Positions 50,821 through 62,092 are shown, counted from the first letter of the stretch. The stretch: DNA of 64,000 bases from Lutimaribacter pacificus (GCF_900142185.1 NZ_FQZZ01000009.1:42973-106972), one strand, 5' to 3'. Notes: generated by a model not told the origin, from the letters alone. Made by a program: numbers and translations.

Positions 50821-51639
50821 ATGAGTGATGCGGCCGCGCTGAAGGTTGCGGGCGTGACGCTGTCTTTCGGCGGGGTCAAGGCGCTGCGCGATGTGTCGTT
50901 CGAGGCGAAGGCCGGGTCGATCACGGCGGTGATCGGGCCGAACGGCGCCGGCAAGACATCGGTGTTCAACTGCATTTCCGGGTTTTACCGGCCGTCGTCG
51001 GGGCAGGTTCTGCTGGACGGGCAGGATATCAGCGCGCTGCGCCCGCCAAGGCGCGCGGCGCTGGGGATCGCGCGGTCGTTCCAGAATATCGCGCTGTTCC
51101 GCGGCATGACCGTTCTGGACAACATCAAGCTGGGCCGCCACGCCCATATGAAGACGAACCTGCTGCAGGCGATGCTCTATTCCGGCGCCGCCGCGCGCGA
51201 GGAAGAGGCGCTGCGCCGCGATGTCGAAGAGCGCATCATCGACTTCCTGGAAATCGACCATATCCGCAACATGCCGGTTTCGGTCCTGTCCTACGGGTTG
51301 CAGAAGCGGGTGGAACTGGCCCGCGCGCTGGCGATGCAGCCGCGTATCCTGCTGCTGGACGAACCGGTGGCGGGCATGAACCGCGAAGAGACCGAGGACA
51401 TGGCCCGCTTCATCCTGGACGTCAAGGAAGAGTGGGGCGTCACCATCCTGATGGTCGAACACGATATGGGCCTGATCATGGATATCTCGGATCACGTGAC
51501 GGTGCTGAATTTCGGCGAGGTGATCGCCGAGGGCCTGCCGGCCGAGGTGCAGGCCGATCCGCATGTCGCCGAGGCGTATCTGGGCAGCGGCGATCCCGCC
51601 GCCCTGATGAAGCGATTGCACGAGGAGGCGGAGCATTGA
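50821..51639 (+). CDS. ABC transporter ATP-binding protein (LivG-like)
   Basis: ATPase of a HAAT-type importer, 272 aa. Walker A GPNGAGKT is at 39-46; the signature is LSYGLQKRVELARAL, a variant seen in LivG proteins of CoA-ligase-linked operons; Walker B is ILLLDEPVAGMNREE; the H-loop is VEHDMGLIMD. ATG 50821 is used; an ATG 6 nt earlier is equally possible. It is the first gene of a seven-gene operon and overlaps the next gene by 4 nt. Confidence 0.9.
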   Translation: MSDAAALKVAGVTLSFGGVKALRDVSFEAKAGSITAVIGPNGAGKTSVFNCISGFYRPSSGQVLLDGQDISALRPPRRAALGIARSFQNIALFRGMTVLDNIKLGRHAHMKTNLLQAMLYSGAAAREEEALRRDVEERIIDFLEIDHIRNMPVSVLSYGLQKRVELARALAMQPRILLLDEPVAGMNREETEDMARFILDVKEEWGVTILMVEHDMGLIMDISDHVTVLNFGEVIAEGLPAEVQADPHVAEAYLGSGDPAALMKRLHEEAEH

Positions 51640-52517
51640 GCGACTGGCTGTTCTTTATCGAGGTGTCGCTGGCCGGGCTTGGCTCGGGCGCGCTGCTGTC
51701 TCTGACGGCGCTGGCCTTTGTCCTGATCTACAAGGCGACGCAGGTCGTGAACCTTGCCGTGGGCGAGATCCTGATGCTGGGCGGCTATCTGTTCTTCGCC
51801 TTCGCCGCCGGCATGGGGCTGTCGCCCTGGGTGGCGATCCCGCTGGCGGTGATCGGCGGCGGCATCGTGGGCGGCATCGTCGAACGCGGCATCATCCGCC
51901 CGATGCTGGGCGAGGCCGCGATCTCGGTCTTCATGGTGACGGTCGGCCTCGGCTCGGTGCTGGTCGGGCTGGTCGAGCTGATCTGGGGCACCGATCCGCG
52001 CAGCCTGCCGAATTTCATCGCCACCGCGCCGCTGTTCCTGGGCGAGGCTTACGTGTCGCGCAAGATCGCCGTGGCCTTCGTGGTGGCGGGCATTGTCGTG
52101 ACCGTCTTCCTGGTCCTGTTCCGGTTCTGGCGGGGCGGCGTCGCGCTGCGCGCCACGGCGACCGACCAGGCGGCGGCCTATTCCTGCGGCATCAACGTGC
52201 CGGGCGTGTTCTCGCTGGCGTGGATCATCGGCTGCGCCACCGCCGCCGGGGCCGGCGTTCTGCTGGGCGCGATCAGCGGCATTTCCCCCACGATGGGCAT
52301 TTTCGGCCTGTCCGCGCTGGTCGTGGTGATCGTGGGCGGGCTCGATTCGATCCTGGGCGCGCTGGTCGGCGGGCTGGCACTGGGGCTGATCCAGTCCTGG
52401 ACGGGCACCTACCTGGGCGGCGAATATACCAGCGTCGTCACCTTCAGCCTGCTGATCGTCGCGCTGATGATCCGGCCCTACGGCCTGTTCGGCACCCATG
52501 AAATCGAAAGGCTGTAA
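51636..52517 (+). CDS. ABC transporter permease (LivH-like), TTG start
   Basis: Permease, 293 aa, about eight helices: LTALAFVLIYKATQVVNLAV, GEILMLGGYLFFAFAAG, and the coupling loop GVALRATATDQAAAYSCGIN. The TTG at 51636 overlaps the LivG stop (TTGA) and has GAGGAGGCGGAG upstream, so translation is coupled. The longer frame start at 51432 is inside the LivG gene. It is followed after 3 nt by the LivM-like gene. Confidence 0.9.
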   Translation: MSDWLFFIEVSLAGLGSGALLSLTALAFVLIYKATQVVNLAVGEILMLGGYLFFAFAAGMGLSPWVAIPLAVIGGGIVGGIVERGIIRPMLGEAAISVFMVTVGLGSVLVGLVELIWGTDPRSLPNFIATAPLFLGEAYVSRKIAVAFVVAGIVVTVFLVLFRFWRGGVALRATATDQAAAYSCGINVPGVFSLAWIIGCATAAGAGVLLGAISGISPTMGIFGLSALVVVIVGGLDSILGALVGGLALGLIQSWTGTYLGGEYTSVVTFSLLIVALMIRPYGLFGTHEIERL

Positions 52518-52520
52518 GCG

Positions 52521-53564
52521 ATGATCATCGGCACGGCGAAAGAAAGCTATCGCGCCGACGAGGCGCTGCTGACCACGAAACCGCAAAGGGTCTGGATGGC
52601 GATCTTCCTGGCCTTCCTGGTGATCGTGCCGTTCTCGGTGAACGATTACTGGCTCTACATGGTCTGCCTGATGACGATCAACGTGGTCGCCGCGACCGGG
52701 CTGAACATCCTGACCGGGTTCACCGGGCAGGTCAGCCTGGGGCAGGCGGCCTTCATGGCGGTGGGCGCCTATACCGTCGCCTGGATGGAGCGCGACCTGG
52801 GCACGCCCTTTCTTGTCAACCTCGTGGGGGCGGGGCTGGCGGCGGCGGCCCTGGGCATCGTGGTGGGCATCCCCAGCCTGCGGGTCAAGGGGCTGTACCT
52901 GGCCATCGCCACGATCGCGGCCTCGTTCATCCTGCATTTCGTCTTCGTGCACTGGGAAAGCGTGACCGGCGGCAACACGGGCATCAACGTCGCCCCGGCC
53001 AGGATACCGGGGATGGAACTGACCACCTATTTCCAGCTTTACTGGGTGATCATGCCGGTCACGATCATCATGGTGGTGGCGGCGGCGAATATCTTTCGCA
53101 CCCGGATCGGGCGGGCCTTCATCGCCATCCGCGACCGCGATATCTCGGCCGAGGTGCTGGGCATCCCGCTGCTGCAATACAAGCTGATGAGCTTTGCCAT
53201 CGCGTCGTTCTATGCCGGGGTCGCGGGCGGGATGTGGGCCTATTTCTTTCGCGTGGTGACGCCGGAAAGCTTCCCCTTCATGATGTCGATCTTTCTGCTG
53301 GCGGCGATCATCGTGGGCGGCATGGGCACGATCCTCGGCGGTGTGGTGGGCGCGGTGTTCATGACCATCACGCCGGAGCTGCTGCGCTTCGTGGTGGAAT
53401 GGGTCAGCCCGTGGGTGCCCAATGCCGGAACGCTTCTGTCGCCGGTGCGCACGATCGTCTTCGGCGGTCTCATCATCGGTTTTCTGGTCTTCGAGCCGCA
53501 GGGGCTGGCCGAGATCATACAAAGGGTGCGCCGGTTCTTCCGGCTGTGGCCCTTCAGAACCTGA
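52521..53564 (+). CDS. ABC transporter permease (LivM-like)
   Basis: Second permease, 347 aa. LivM landmarks: INVVAATGLNILTGFTGQVS, LGQAAFMAVGAYTVAWME, IPSLRVKGLYLAIATIAASF, and the coupling loop FIAIRDRDISAEVLGI. It has one extra polar N-terminal segment of about 25 residues before the first helix. The binding-protein gene follows after 34 nt. Substrate inferred only from the operon: a carboxylic acid that the CoA ligase activates. Confidence 0.92.
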   Translation: MIIGTAKESYRADEALLTTKPQRVWMAIFLAFLVIVPFSVNDYWLYMVCLMTINVVAATGLNILTGFTGQVSLGQAAFMAVGAYTVAWMERDLGTPFLVNLVGAGLAAAALGIVVGIPSLRVKGLYLAIATIAASFILHFVFVHWESVTGGNTGINVAPARIPGMELTTYFQLYWVIMPVTIIMVVAAANIFRTRIGRAFIAIRDRDISAEVLGIPLLQYKLMSFAIASFYAGVAGGMWAYFFRVVTPESFPFMMSIFLLAAIIVGGMGTILGGVVGAVFMTITPELLRFVVEWVSPWVPNAGTLLSPVRTIVFGGLIIGFLVFEPQGLAEIIQRVRRFFRLWPFRT

Positions 53565-53598
53565 CGACAACACGTCGCAAACCCAGGGAGGAACTAAA

Positions 53599-54780
53599 AT
53601 GTTCAAAACGACCAGACGTACAATGATGGGCCTGATGGCCGGGGCGGCAAGCCTTGCCATCGGTGTGGGCGCGGCCCGCGCGCAGGACGGCGATATCGTC
53701 ATCGGCGGTTCGCTTCCGATGACCGGGGTCTTCGGATTTGCCGGTGTCGCCGTCGAGGCAGGGATGCAGGATTACATCAAGATCGTGAACGATCAGGGCG
53801 GGATCGGCGGGCGCAACCTGCGTCTTGCCTACGAGGATACCGCCTACAAGGTCGATCAGTCGGTGGCGGTGTTCAACAAGCTGACCAGCCAGGACGAGAT
53901 CCACCTCTATTACGGCGACTCGACCGGCTTCGCCAAGACCATCGCCCCGGAACTGGCCCGCTCGGGCGAGATGATCATGGGCGGCGCGTCCTTCGCAAGC
54001 GAGCTGAACGACCCCGAAGCATACCCTTATATCTTCATGGCGGGCCCGGATTATTCCGAGATGTTCGGCATCCTTCTGGAATATATCGCGCAGGAAACGC
54101 CGGGCGCGCGCCTGGTGCTGGTGAACTCGGACACCGAATTCGGCCGCGACCCGATCGAAAGCACCCGCGCCAAGGCCGCCGAGCTGGGGCTTGAGATCGT
54201 CGAGGAAATCATCACCGCGCCCGGTTCGGTCGACGTGTCCACCGAGGTGCTGAAACTGCGCCGCGCGCGCCCGGATTACACGCTGTTCCACGGCTATGTC
54301 CTGTCGCCGCTGCCTGAATTCATGAGCCAGGCGAAACAGCTCGGGCTTGAGACCAAGTTCATGGGCACGTTCTGGTCGATGGACAGCTCGCTCTGGGAAG
54401 GCGTGGGCGAGGCTGCCGACGGCTTCATGGGTGTGATGCCCTATCGGTATTACTACGACGATGCCGAGAATGCCCCGATGATGGAAACCATCCGCGAGAT
54501 GCGCCCCGACTATCAGGCCACCGGCTATATGCAGGGCTTCCTGTCGGCCATGCTGATGGCGGAATCCGCGCGTCGCGTCCTTGACAATGGCGAAGAGCTG
54601 AACGGCAAGACCCTCAAGGCCGCCATGAACACGATCGAGGATTTCGACACCGGCGGGATCATGGGCGTGCCGATCTCGGTTCCCGGCAACTCGGTGCCCG
54701 TCGGGCGTGTCTACCAGTTCGATGCATCGGCCGGCCGCATGGTGGCGGTGTCGGACTGGATCAGCCTCGACAAGGAGTAA
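53599..54780 (+). CDS. ABC transporter substrate-binding protein (HAAT family)
   Basis: Periplasmic binding protein, 393 aa, with a twin-arginine-like signal (MFKTTRRTMMGLMAGAASLA, cleavage after ARA). The mature part starts DIVIGGSLPMTGVFGFAGVA and belongs to the Leu/Ile/Val-binding superfamily. Position between permease genes and the second ATPase and CoA ligase suggests it captures an organic acid (aromatic or fatty) rather than an amino acid; this is inference. GGGAGGAAC precedes the ATG. Confidence 0.9.
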   Translation: MFKTTRRTMMGLMAGAASLAIGVGAARAQDGDIVIGGSLPMTGVFGFAGVAVEAGMQDYIKIVNDQGGIGGRNLRLAYEDTAYKVDQSVAVFNKLTSQDEIHLYYGDSTGFAKTIAPELARSGEMIMGGASFASELNDPEAYPYIFMAGPDYSEMFGILLEYIAQETPGARLVLVNSDTEFGRDPIESTRAKAAELGLEIVEEIITAPGSVDVSTEVLKLRRARPDYTLFHGYVLSPLPEFMSQAKQLGLETKFMGTFWSMDSSLWEGVGEAADGFMGVMPYRYYYDDAENAPMMETIREMRPDYQATGYMQGFLSAMLMAESARRVLDNGEELNGKTLKAAMNTIEDFDTGGIMGVPISVPGNSVPVGRVYQFDASAGRMVAVSDWISLDKE

Positions 54781-54785
54781 GCCAC

Positions 54786-55595
54786 GTGACCGGGGACACC
54801 ATTCTGGACGTCGAGAATATCGAGCTTGTCTATAACAAGTCCGTTCAGGTTCTCAGGGGCTTGTCCCTGAAGGTGCCTCGCGGTCAGGTCGTCACTCTTC
54901 TCGGCTCCAACGGGGCCGGGAAGTCATCCACCCTCAAGGCGGTATCGCGCCTGCTGTCGCTGGAAAACGGCGAGGTAACGGCAGGGCGTATCCGCTTCGA
55001 CGGGCAGGACACCCGCGGGATGGAGCCGCACGCGCTGGTGCGCAAGGGGCTGTTTCACGTCATGGAGGGGCGGCGCGTTTTCGAGGATCTGACGGTCGAG
55101 GAAAACCTGACCGCCGCCACCTTCGCCCTGTCTGGGCGGGGGGTGAAACGCACCTCTTTCGACATGGTCTATGACTATTTCCCGCGCCTGTACGAAAGGC
55201 GCCAGTCCCGCGCCGGGTACCTGTCCGGCGGGGAACAGCAGATGCTGGCCATCGGCCGCGCGCTGATCGCGCAGCCCTCGCTGATCCTGCTGGACGAGCC
55301 GTCGCTGGGCCTGTCGCCGCTGCTGGTCGAAGAGATCTTTACCATCATCGGCCGGATCAACCGCCAGACCGGCGTGTCGATGCTGCTGGTCGAACAGAAC
55401 GCGGCGGTTGCCTTTGCCATCGCGCATTACGGCTACATCATGGAAAACGGCAAGATCCAGCTCGACGGCCCGTCCGAGCGGCTGATGGCCGACCAGGACG
55501 TGCGCGAGTTCTACCTTGGCCAGTCCGATGGCGAAAAATCGCGCAGCTACCGCGAAATCAAGCATTACAAGCGTCGCAAGCGCTGGCTGTCCTGA
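54786..55595 (+). CDS. ABC transporter ATP-binding protein (LivF-like), GTG start
   Basis: Second ATPase, 269 aa. Walker A GSNGAGKS is at 40-47, signature YLSGGEQQMLAIGRAL, Walker B LILLDEPSLGLSPLLVEEI. The C-terminal tail SRSYREIKHYKRRKRWLS is basic and longer than in LivF proper; such tails are common in LivF proteins linked to acyl-CoA ligases. GTG 54786 follows the binding-protein stop by 5 nt. The CoA ligase gene starts 18 nt downstream. Confidence 0.9.
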   Translation: MTGDTILDVENIELVYNKSVQVLRGLSLKVPRGQVVTLLGSNGAGKSSTLKAVSRLLSLENGEVTAGRIRFDGQDTRGMEPHALVRKGLFHVMEGRRVFEDLTVEENLTAATFALSGRGVKRTSFDMVYDYFPRLYERRQSRAGYLSGGEQQMLAIGRALIAQPSLILLDEPSLGLSPLLVEEIFTIIGRINRQTGVSMLLVEQNAAVAFAIAHYGYIMENGKIQLDGPSERLMADQDVREFYLGQSDGEKSRSYREIKHYKRRKRWLS

Positions 55596-55613
55596 GACCG
55601 GAGAGATGCAGGC

Positions 55614-57416
<1,803 letters not shown>

Positions 57417-57433
57417 GCACGAAAGGAAAGCCC

Positions 57434-58231
57434 ATGTCTGACAACCAGGTGCTGCTGGAGATTGCCGACGGTATCGCGCGGATCACCCTGAACCGTCCCG
57501 ACAAGGGCAATGCGCTGGGGCAGGCGATGGCCGACGCGCTGCTGGCGATCGCGGGGCAGGTGGCCGACGATCCGGCGGTGCGCGTGGTCGTGCTGACCGG
57601 CGCCGGGCGGATGTTCTGCGTGGGCGGCGACATAACCGAATTCCTGTCCGGGGGCGACGATCCGACCGTCGGAATGACGCGTCTGGCGGGCACCTTGCAC
57701 AAGGCCCTCAACCGCTTTGCGGCGATGCCGAAACCGCTGGTCACGCTGGTGAACGGCCCGGCCGCCGGCGCGGGGATGAGCATGGCGATCGCCGGCGATA
57801 TCGCGCTTGCCGCGCCGGGTGCCTATTTCACATGCGCCTACGGCAAGATCGGGCTGACCCCGGATGGCGGCATGACATGGACGCTGCCGCGCCTGGTGGG
57901 GATGCGCCGCGCGCAGGATCTGCTTGTCACCAGCCGCCGCGTGCCCGCGCCCGAGGCGGCAGAGATCGGGCTGATCACACGGACCGTCGCCGAAGGGGCG
58001 CTGGAGGACGAGGGCATGGCGCTGGCCCGCGACCTGGCGAACGGCGCGGTGGCGGCGATGGGGCAGGCGCGGGGGCTGCTGCACGAGGCGTTCCTAAGCA
58101 CCTTCGCCGACCAGATGGACCGCGAGGTGCAGAATATCGTGGATGCCGCAGGACGCCCCGAGGGCCGCGAGGGGATCGCCGCGTTCCTGGCCGGCCGCGC
58201 GCCCGATTTCCGGGGCACCCCCTCGGGCTGA
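57434..58231 (+). CDS. enoyl-CoA hydratase/isomerase family protein
   Basis: Crotonase-fold protein, 265 aa. The oxyanion segments are TGAGRMFCVGGDITEFLSGG and NGPAAGAGMSMAIAGDIALA. The site equivalent to the first catalytic Glu of hydratases is replaced: after AGAGMSMA there is no Glu, as in PaaG- or isomerase-like members. The second region is YGKIGLTPDGGMTWTLPRLV, which has Asp instead of Glu. This suggests an isomerase or PaaG-like role rather than a standard hydratase. Last gene of the operon; the LysR gene faces it 10 nt away. Confidence 0.88.
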   Translation: MSDNQVLLEIADGIARITLNRPDKGNALGQAMADALLAIAGQVADDPAVRVVVLTGAGRMFCVGGDITEFLSGGDDPTVGMTRLAGTLHKALNRFAAMPKPLVTLVNGPAAGAGMSMAIAGDIALAAPGAYFTCAYGKIGLTPDGGMTWTLPRLVGMRRAQDLLVTSRRVPAPEAAEIGLITRTVAEGALEDEGMALARDLANGAVAAMGQARGLLHEAFLSTFADQMDREVQNIVDAAGRPEGREGIAAFLAGRAPDFRGTPSG

Positions 58232-58241
58232 GTCCGCAGGC

Positions 58242-59168
58242 TCAGCCGGCGCTGCGGTCGAGCGTCTTTCGCGTGAAGTAATCGCGGATTTCGCCGACAA
58301 GGCGATTTTGCAGGTTCGAGAATATCTTGGTCTTCCTGCGGATCAGGTACAGCGGCACGTTGATCGGCGCGTCCGCGATCTCGACCATGCGCAGCGTGCC
58401 GGCGGCGATATCCGCCTCGATCGAGCTTTCCAGGATGATGCTCACGGCCCTGTCCGCCCGAACGGCCTGCAGGATGGCCTCGGGGTGGCCGAATTCCAGC
58501 ACGATGTTGCGCCGCACGATGCCGTAGGAGCGCAGGATATCGTCTTCGACGTCGCGCGCGATATAGCCGGCGGGCGGGGTGACGAATGGCAGCGTGGCCA
58601 GTTGCGGCGGCGTGACCCGGCTGCCCACAAGCGTCGAGTCCGGCGCCGCGACCAACCGCAGCGGTTCGGTATAAAGATGCTCGAATTCGAGGTCCTCGAA
58701 CGGCTGGTCCTTGTCCAGGATGGTGACGGCGAAATCGGATTCGCCAAGGCGCACGGCCTCCATGGCGACGCGGGGATTGGACGTGTTGACCCGTATCCGC
58801 GCCCCCGCGAACCGCCTCTGGAAATCAATCACGATCCCCGGCAGCACGTAGGTGCCCACGACCATCGAGGATGAAATCCAGGCCGCGCCGACCTCGCCTG
58901 CCTTGAGATGCTGCAGCTCGCGGGCGATCTCGGTGCTGCCCACGACCATGCTGTTGGCCCAGCGATAGACCCTCTTGCCGGCCTCGGTCAGTTCGACCGA
59001 CCGCCCGACGCGGTTGATCAGCTTGGTTTCGAACTTTTCCTCAAGGCTCCTGACATGCGCCGTCACTGCGGGCTGGGCGATGCCAAGCTGTTTCGCGGCT
59101 TTCGTGACGCTGGACAGCTGCGCGACGGTGCGGAACACCTCGACCTTGTGGAGCGTGACGTGGCCCAT
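58242..59168 (-). CDS. LysR family transcriptional regulator
   Basis: LysR regulator, 308 aa. The winged helix-turn-helix is SSVTKAAKQLGIAQPAVTAH followed by VRSLEEKFETKLINRVGRSV; the effector domain follows. ATG 59168 places the DNA-binding domain at residue 4 as usual; ATG 59225 would add 19 residues. It is divergent from the SDR/monooxygenase/TRAP genes across a region holding a typical LysR box, so it probably controls that cluster. Confidence 0.88.
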   Translation of the reverse strand: MGHVTLHKVEVFRTVAQLSSVTKAAKQLGIAQPAVTAHVRSLEEKFETKLINRVGRSVELTEAGKRVYRWANSMVVGSTEIARELQHLKAGEVGAAWISSSMVVGTYVLPGIVIDFQRRFAGARIRVNTSNPRVAMEAVRLGESDFAVTILDKDQPFEDLEFEHLYTEPLRLVAAPDSTLVGSRVTPPQLATLPFVTPPAGYIARDVEDDILRSYGIVRRNIVLEFGHPEAILQAVRADRAVSIILESSIEADIAAGTLRMVEIADAPINVPLYLIRRKTKIFSNLQNRLVGEIRDYFTRKTLDRSAG

Positions 59169-59435
59169 CCGTGCCCGGATGCTGGTGTCGAAGGGGGTGG
59201 GGTCCGTTTTCTTTGAGCCGGTCATCTGCTTCTGGTCTGTCCCGGCGCGCGAACGCATCGCTTGCCACTGCACGAAGGCGCCATGCCTGCCCCGGTCACG
59301 GCGCGCGCGCGCCCCGGGTGTTTCGTCTGACCGGGTCAGGTTGGGCCGCAACCGCCCCCGCTGTCAAGGCCGCGGGTGTCCGGCAGGGCGGTTGCGATGC
59401 CGGACGCGGTGCGGTGAGGGACAGCCTGAAGATGT

Positions 59436-59451
59436 ATAAGGCCATCGTTAT
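59436..59451. promoter_or_regulatory. LysR-type binding box
   Basis: ATAA-N8-TTAT dyad (ATAAGGCCATCGTTAT), containing the T-N11-A pattern bound by LysR regulators, in the divergent region between the LysR and SDR genes. Confidence 0.55.
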
Positions 59452-59472
59452 GAAAAGTTTACAAAGACATAT

Positions 59473-59500
59473 TTGACGTTCTTTTGTAGATATCTAAGAC
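59473..59500 (+). promoter_or_regulatory. candidate promoter for the SDR-monooxygenase-TRAP cluster
   Basis: TTGACG (59473-59478), 16 bases, TAAGAC (59495-59500). It lies 22 bases downstream of the LysR box, a usual geometry for activation. Confidence 0.45.
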
Positions 59501-59611
59501 TGAACTACATACTGCGGAGGAGAAGCTTGGGAGGGCTTGCAGGGTGCGTATTCAGCATTATTCGCCGGCGTGGTGCCGTGACCGGAACGTGGCTGCCGGG
59601 ATTGGCCGGGC

Positions 59612-60379
59612 ATGACCGGGTTTCTTGATTTCTCCGGGAAGGTCGCGCTTGTCACCGGTGCCGGGCAGGGGCTCGGCCGGGCCTACAGCAGGGAATTCGC
59701 CCGCTTCGGGGCGGCCGTGGTGGTGGCCGACATCGCCGCCGACAACGCCGAAAGCGTGGCACAGGAAGTCCGCGACGCGGGCGGGCAGGCCATCGCGGTG
59801 GCCGTCGACGTCGCGTCGGAGGACTCGGTCGCCGCGATGTACGAGAGGGTCGAACAGGAGTTCGGCCGCCTCGACATCCTGATCAACAATGCGGCGCTTT
59901 TTTCGACGCTTAAGATGCGGCCTTTCGAGGATATTCCGACATCCGAGTGGCGCAAGGTGATGGATGTCAACGTCACCGGCGTCATGCTGACCACGCGCGG
60001 CGCGCTGCCGCTGATGCGGAAGAACAAGTGGGGCCGCATCGTCAATATCTCGTCGGCGGCATGGGCGATGGGGCGGCCCCATTACCTGCATTACACGACA
60101 AGCAAGGCGGCGCTGGTGGGGATGACCCGCTCGGTCGCGCGCGAGCTGGGCCCCGACGGCATCACCGTCAACTGCCTGCTGCCGGGCGCGACCCATACCG
60201 AGGTGTCCCGCGAAACCGTCAGCCCGGCCCAGATGGAGGCGTTCCTGCAGATGCGGTCCATTCCGCGCCTGGAAACCGCCGAGGATTTGTGCGGCGCGGT
60301 GCTGTTCTTTTCCAGCGAGGCCAGCAGCTTCATCACCGGGCAGACGCTGACCGTCGATGGCGGGTTGAGCTACGACTGA
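59612..60379 (+). CDS. SDR family oxidoreductase
   Basis: Classical short-chain dehydrogenase, 255 aa. Cofactor motif is VALVTGAGQGLGRAYSREFA; NNAAL follows; the catalytic Ser is in VNISSAAWA; the YxxxK site is intact (HYTTSKAALVGM); the C-terminus ends TVDGGLSYD. The VADIA segment after the second strand, with Asp, suggests NAD preference. First gene of the LysR-linked cluster; it may oxidise the alcohol that feeds the monooxygenase, but the substrate is unknown. Confidence 0.92.
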   Translation: MTGFLDFSGKVALVTGAGQGLGRAYSREFARFGAAVVVADIAADNAESVAQEVRDAGGQAIAVAVDVASEDSVAAMYERVEQEFGRLDILINNAALFSTLKMRPFEDIPTSEWRKVMDVNVTGVMLTTRGALPLMRKNKWGRIVNISSAAWAMGRPHYLHYTTSKAALVGMTRSVARELGPDGITVNCLLPGATHTEVSRETVSPAQMEAFLQMRSIPRLETAEDLCGAVLFFSSEASSFITGQTLTVDGGLSYD

Positions 60380-60494
60380 CCGACCCTGCGCGCCGGCCGG
60401 CAATGCCGTGGCGCGCGGGAACTGCAAGGACAAGCGGCGGCGCGGGGCCATGCAATCGCATTCCGCGGCGCCGCGACAAGGGAGGAGCATTACG

Positions 60495-60578
60495 ATGAAA
60501 GCAATTGCAGGTCACACGACCGCCCGGGGCAGGGATGCCGCCGTTGCGGCGCAAGCCGAGGGGCATGTCGGACAATGA
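60495..60578 (+). CDS. 27-residue leader peptide coupled to the monooxygenase gene
   Basis: A short frame starting ATG 60495 with a strong ribosome-binding site (GGGAGGAG, 8 nt upstream) encodes MKAIAGHTTARGRDAAVAAQ and seven more residues. Its TGA at 60576-60578 overlaps the ATG of the monooxygenase (ATGA). The monooxygenase ATG itself has only a weak ribosome-binding site. Translational coupling is therefore likely. The peptide resembles nothing I recognise. Confidence 0.55.
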   Translation: MKAIAGHTTARGRDAAVAAQAEGHVGQ

Positions 60579-62092
60579 ACGTGATCAACCGGGAAACGAC
60601 ACCCGATCCGCAAGGGATGCTCGATGTGCTTGTCATCGGCGCCGGGCTGGGCGGCGTGGGCGCGGCGGCGCAGCTTATCGAAGGCGGGTGCAGCAATATC
60701 GTGGTGATCGAGGCGGCCGACGAGGTCGGCGGCGTCTGGCGCCAGCACCGTTATCCGAACGTGGCCTGCGACACGCCCATCGACCTTTACGCCTACAGCT
60801 TCTACCCCGGCAACAAGTGGTCGACCAATTTCGCACCGGGCAATGAAATCCGGGCCTACCTTCACGAGCTGTCCGACCGTTTCGGCGTGACGCCGAAGAT
60901 CGCCTTCAACACCCGCATCGACACGGCCGAGTGGGACGAGGCAGCTGCCTGCTGGCATGTCACCAGCACGGACGGCCGGTCGTGGAGCGCGCGTTACCTG
61001 ATCTGGTCGGGGGGGCTGTTCTCGCAGCCGACGCTGCCCAGGATCGAGGGGCTTGAAGGTTTCACTGGCGAGTCGATCCACACGTCGGACTGGCATGACG
61101 GGATCGACCTTAAGGGCAAGCGTGTTGCCCTTGTCGGGGGCGGCGCGACCTCGATCCAGGTCGTGCCCTACGCCGCTGAACTGGCGGACAAGCTTTATGT
61201 CTTCGTGCGCACGCCGTCCTATGTCCTGCCGCGGCCGGATATCTCGTTCGCCGATCAGGACCGCAACAGCCCGGAATTCGCCGAGCAGCAACACGCGCGC
61301 CGCATGGAGTGGTTCGAACGTTTCGAGGTGATTGCGAAATCGCGCTTTCCCATGAACAGCGAGATCATCGCCGAGCAGGAGGCGGTCTGGCAGGAACTGT
61401 TCGACGAACAGGTCACGGACCCGCATGCCCGCGAGGTGCTGACGCCGAAGTACCGTTTCGGTTGCAAGCGGCCGCTGTTCAGCACCGATTACTATCCCGC
61501 CATCGGCCGCGACAACGTCGAACTGATCGGGCGCGGCGTGTCCGGCCTGTCGGGCGATTGCATCGTCGATGTCGAAGGCGACCGTTACCCGGTCGACATG
61601 GTGATCTGGGCGACCGGGTTCGAACCGGCCAACATGCTGGGCAACCTGGTGGTCAAGGGCCGCGACGACCGCGTGCTTGCCGAGGAGTGGCACGAGGTGC
61701 CGCATGCCTATTTCGGCACCATGGTCGACGGGTTCCCCAATTTCTTCATGATCTGCGGGCCGAACGGCGGCGGCGCCTCGGTGACCGACATGGTCGAGGC
61801 GCAGACCGGCTTCATCCTCGATGCGATGGCCGGCGTGCAGGCGCAGGGCGCGGATGTGGTGGAGGTCGACGCCGACGCCTATCGCCTGTTCAACGAGGAT
61901 ATCCAGGCGCGCGCCGATGCCAGCGTGATGGTGCAGGGCAACTGCATTTCCTACTACCGCGTCGGTGGCGACGGCAAGGTCTTTACCCACTGGCCCGACA
62001 CGATCGAGGCGTTCCGGCGCCGGGTCAGGGACGAGGCGCTTGCGGGTGTGATCTATCGAACGTCCGAAGGCGCGGACCGTGCCCCGGCCTGA
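60575..62092 (+). CDS. flavin-containing monooxygenase, Baeyer-Villiger type
   Basis: FAD- and NADPH-dependent monooxygenase, 505 aa. The first Rossmann motif is VIGAGLGGVGAAAQL at about 20-34; the Baeyer-Villiger fingerprint FxGxxxHxxxW is FTGESIHTSDW (about 162-172), followed by the second Rossmann motif VALVGGGATSIQVVPYAAEL. The C-terminal ATGFEPANML segment is also typical. It would insert oxygen into a ketone to give an ester or lactone. It lies between an SDR and a TRAP importer under a LysR regulator, which suggests uptake and ring or chain opening of a small ketone or alcohol. Confidence 0.93.
   Translation: MNVINRETTPDPQGMLDVLVIGAGLGGVGAAAQLIEGGCSNIVVIEAADEVGGVWRQHRYPNVACDTPIDLYAYSFYPGNKWSTNFAPGNEIRAYLHELSDRFGVTPKIAFNTRIDTAEWDEAAACWHVTSTDGRSWSARYLIWSGGLFSQPTLPRIEGLEGFTGESIHTSDWHDGIDLKGKRVALVGGGATSIQVVPYAAELADKLYVFVRTPSYVLPRPDISFADQDRNSPEFAEQQHARRMEWFERFEVIAKSRFPMNSEIIAEQEAVWQELFDEQVTDPHAREVLTPKYRFGCKRPLFSTDYYPAIGRDNVELIGRGVSGLSGDCIVDVEGDRYPVDMVIWATGFEPANMLGNLVVKGRDDRVLAEEWHEVPHAYFGTMVDGFPNFFMICGPNGGGASVTDMVEAQTGFILDAMAGVQAQGADVVEVDADAYRLFNEDIQARADASVMVQGNCISYYRVGGDGKVFTHWPDTIEAFRRRVRDEALAGVIYRTSEGADRAPA

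Larger units (their letters stand above)
59169..59611. other. LysR-SDR divergent intergenic region
   Basis: About 440 bases without a clear gene. The second half is AT-rich compared with the rest of the window and holds the LysR box and a candidate promoter. GGAGGAG at 59516-59522 resembles a ribosome-binding site, but only a 33-codon TTG frame follows it. Confidence 0.5.
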
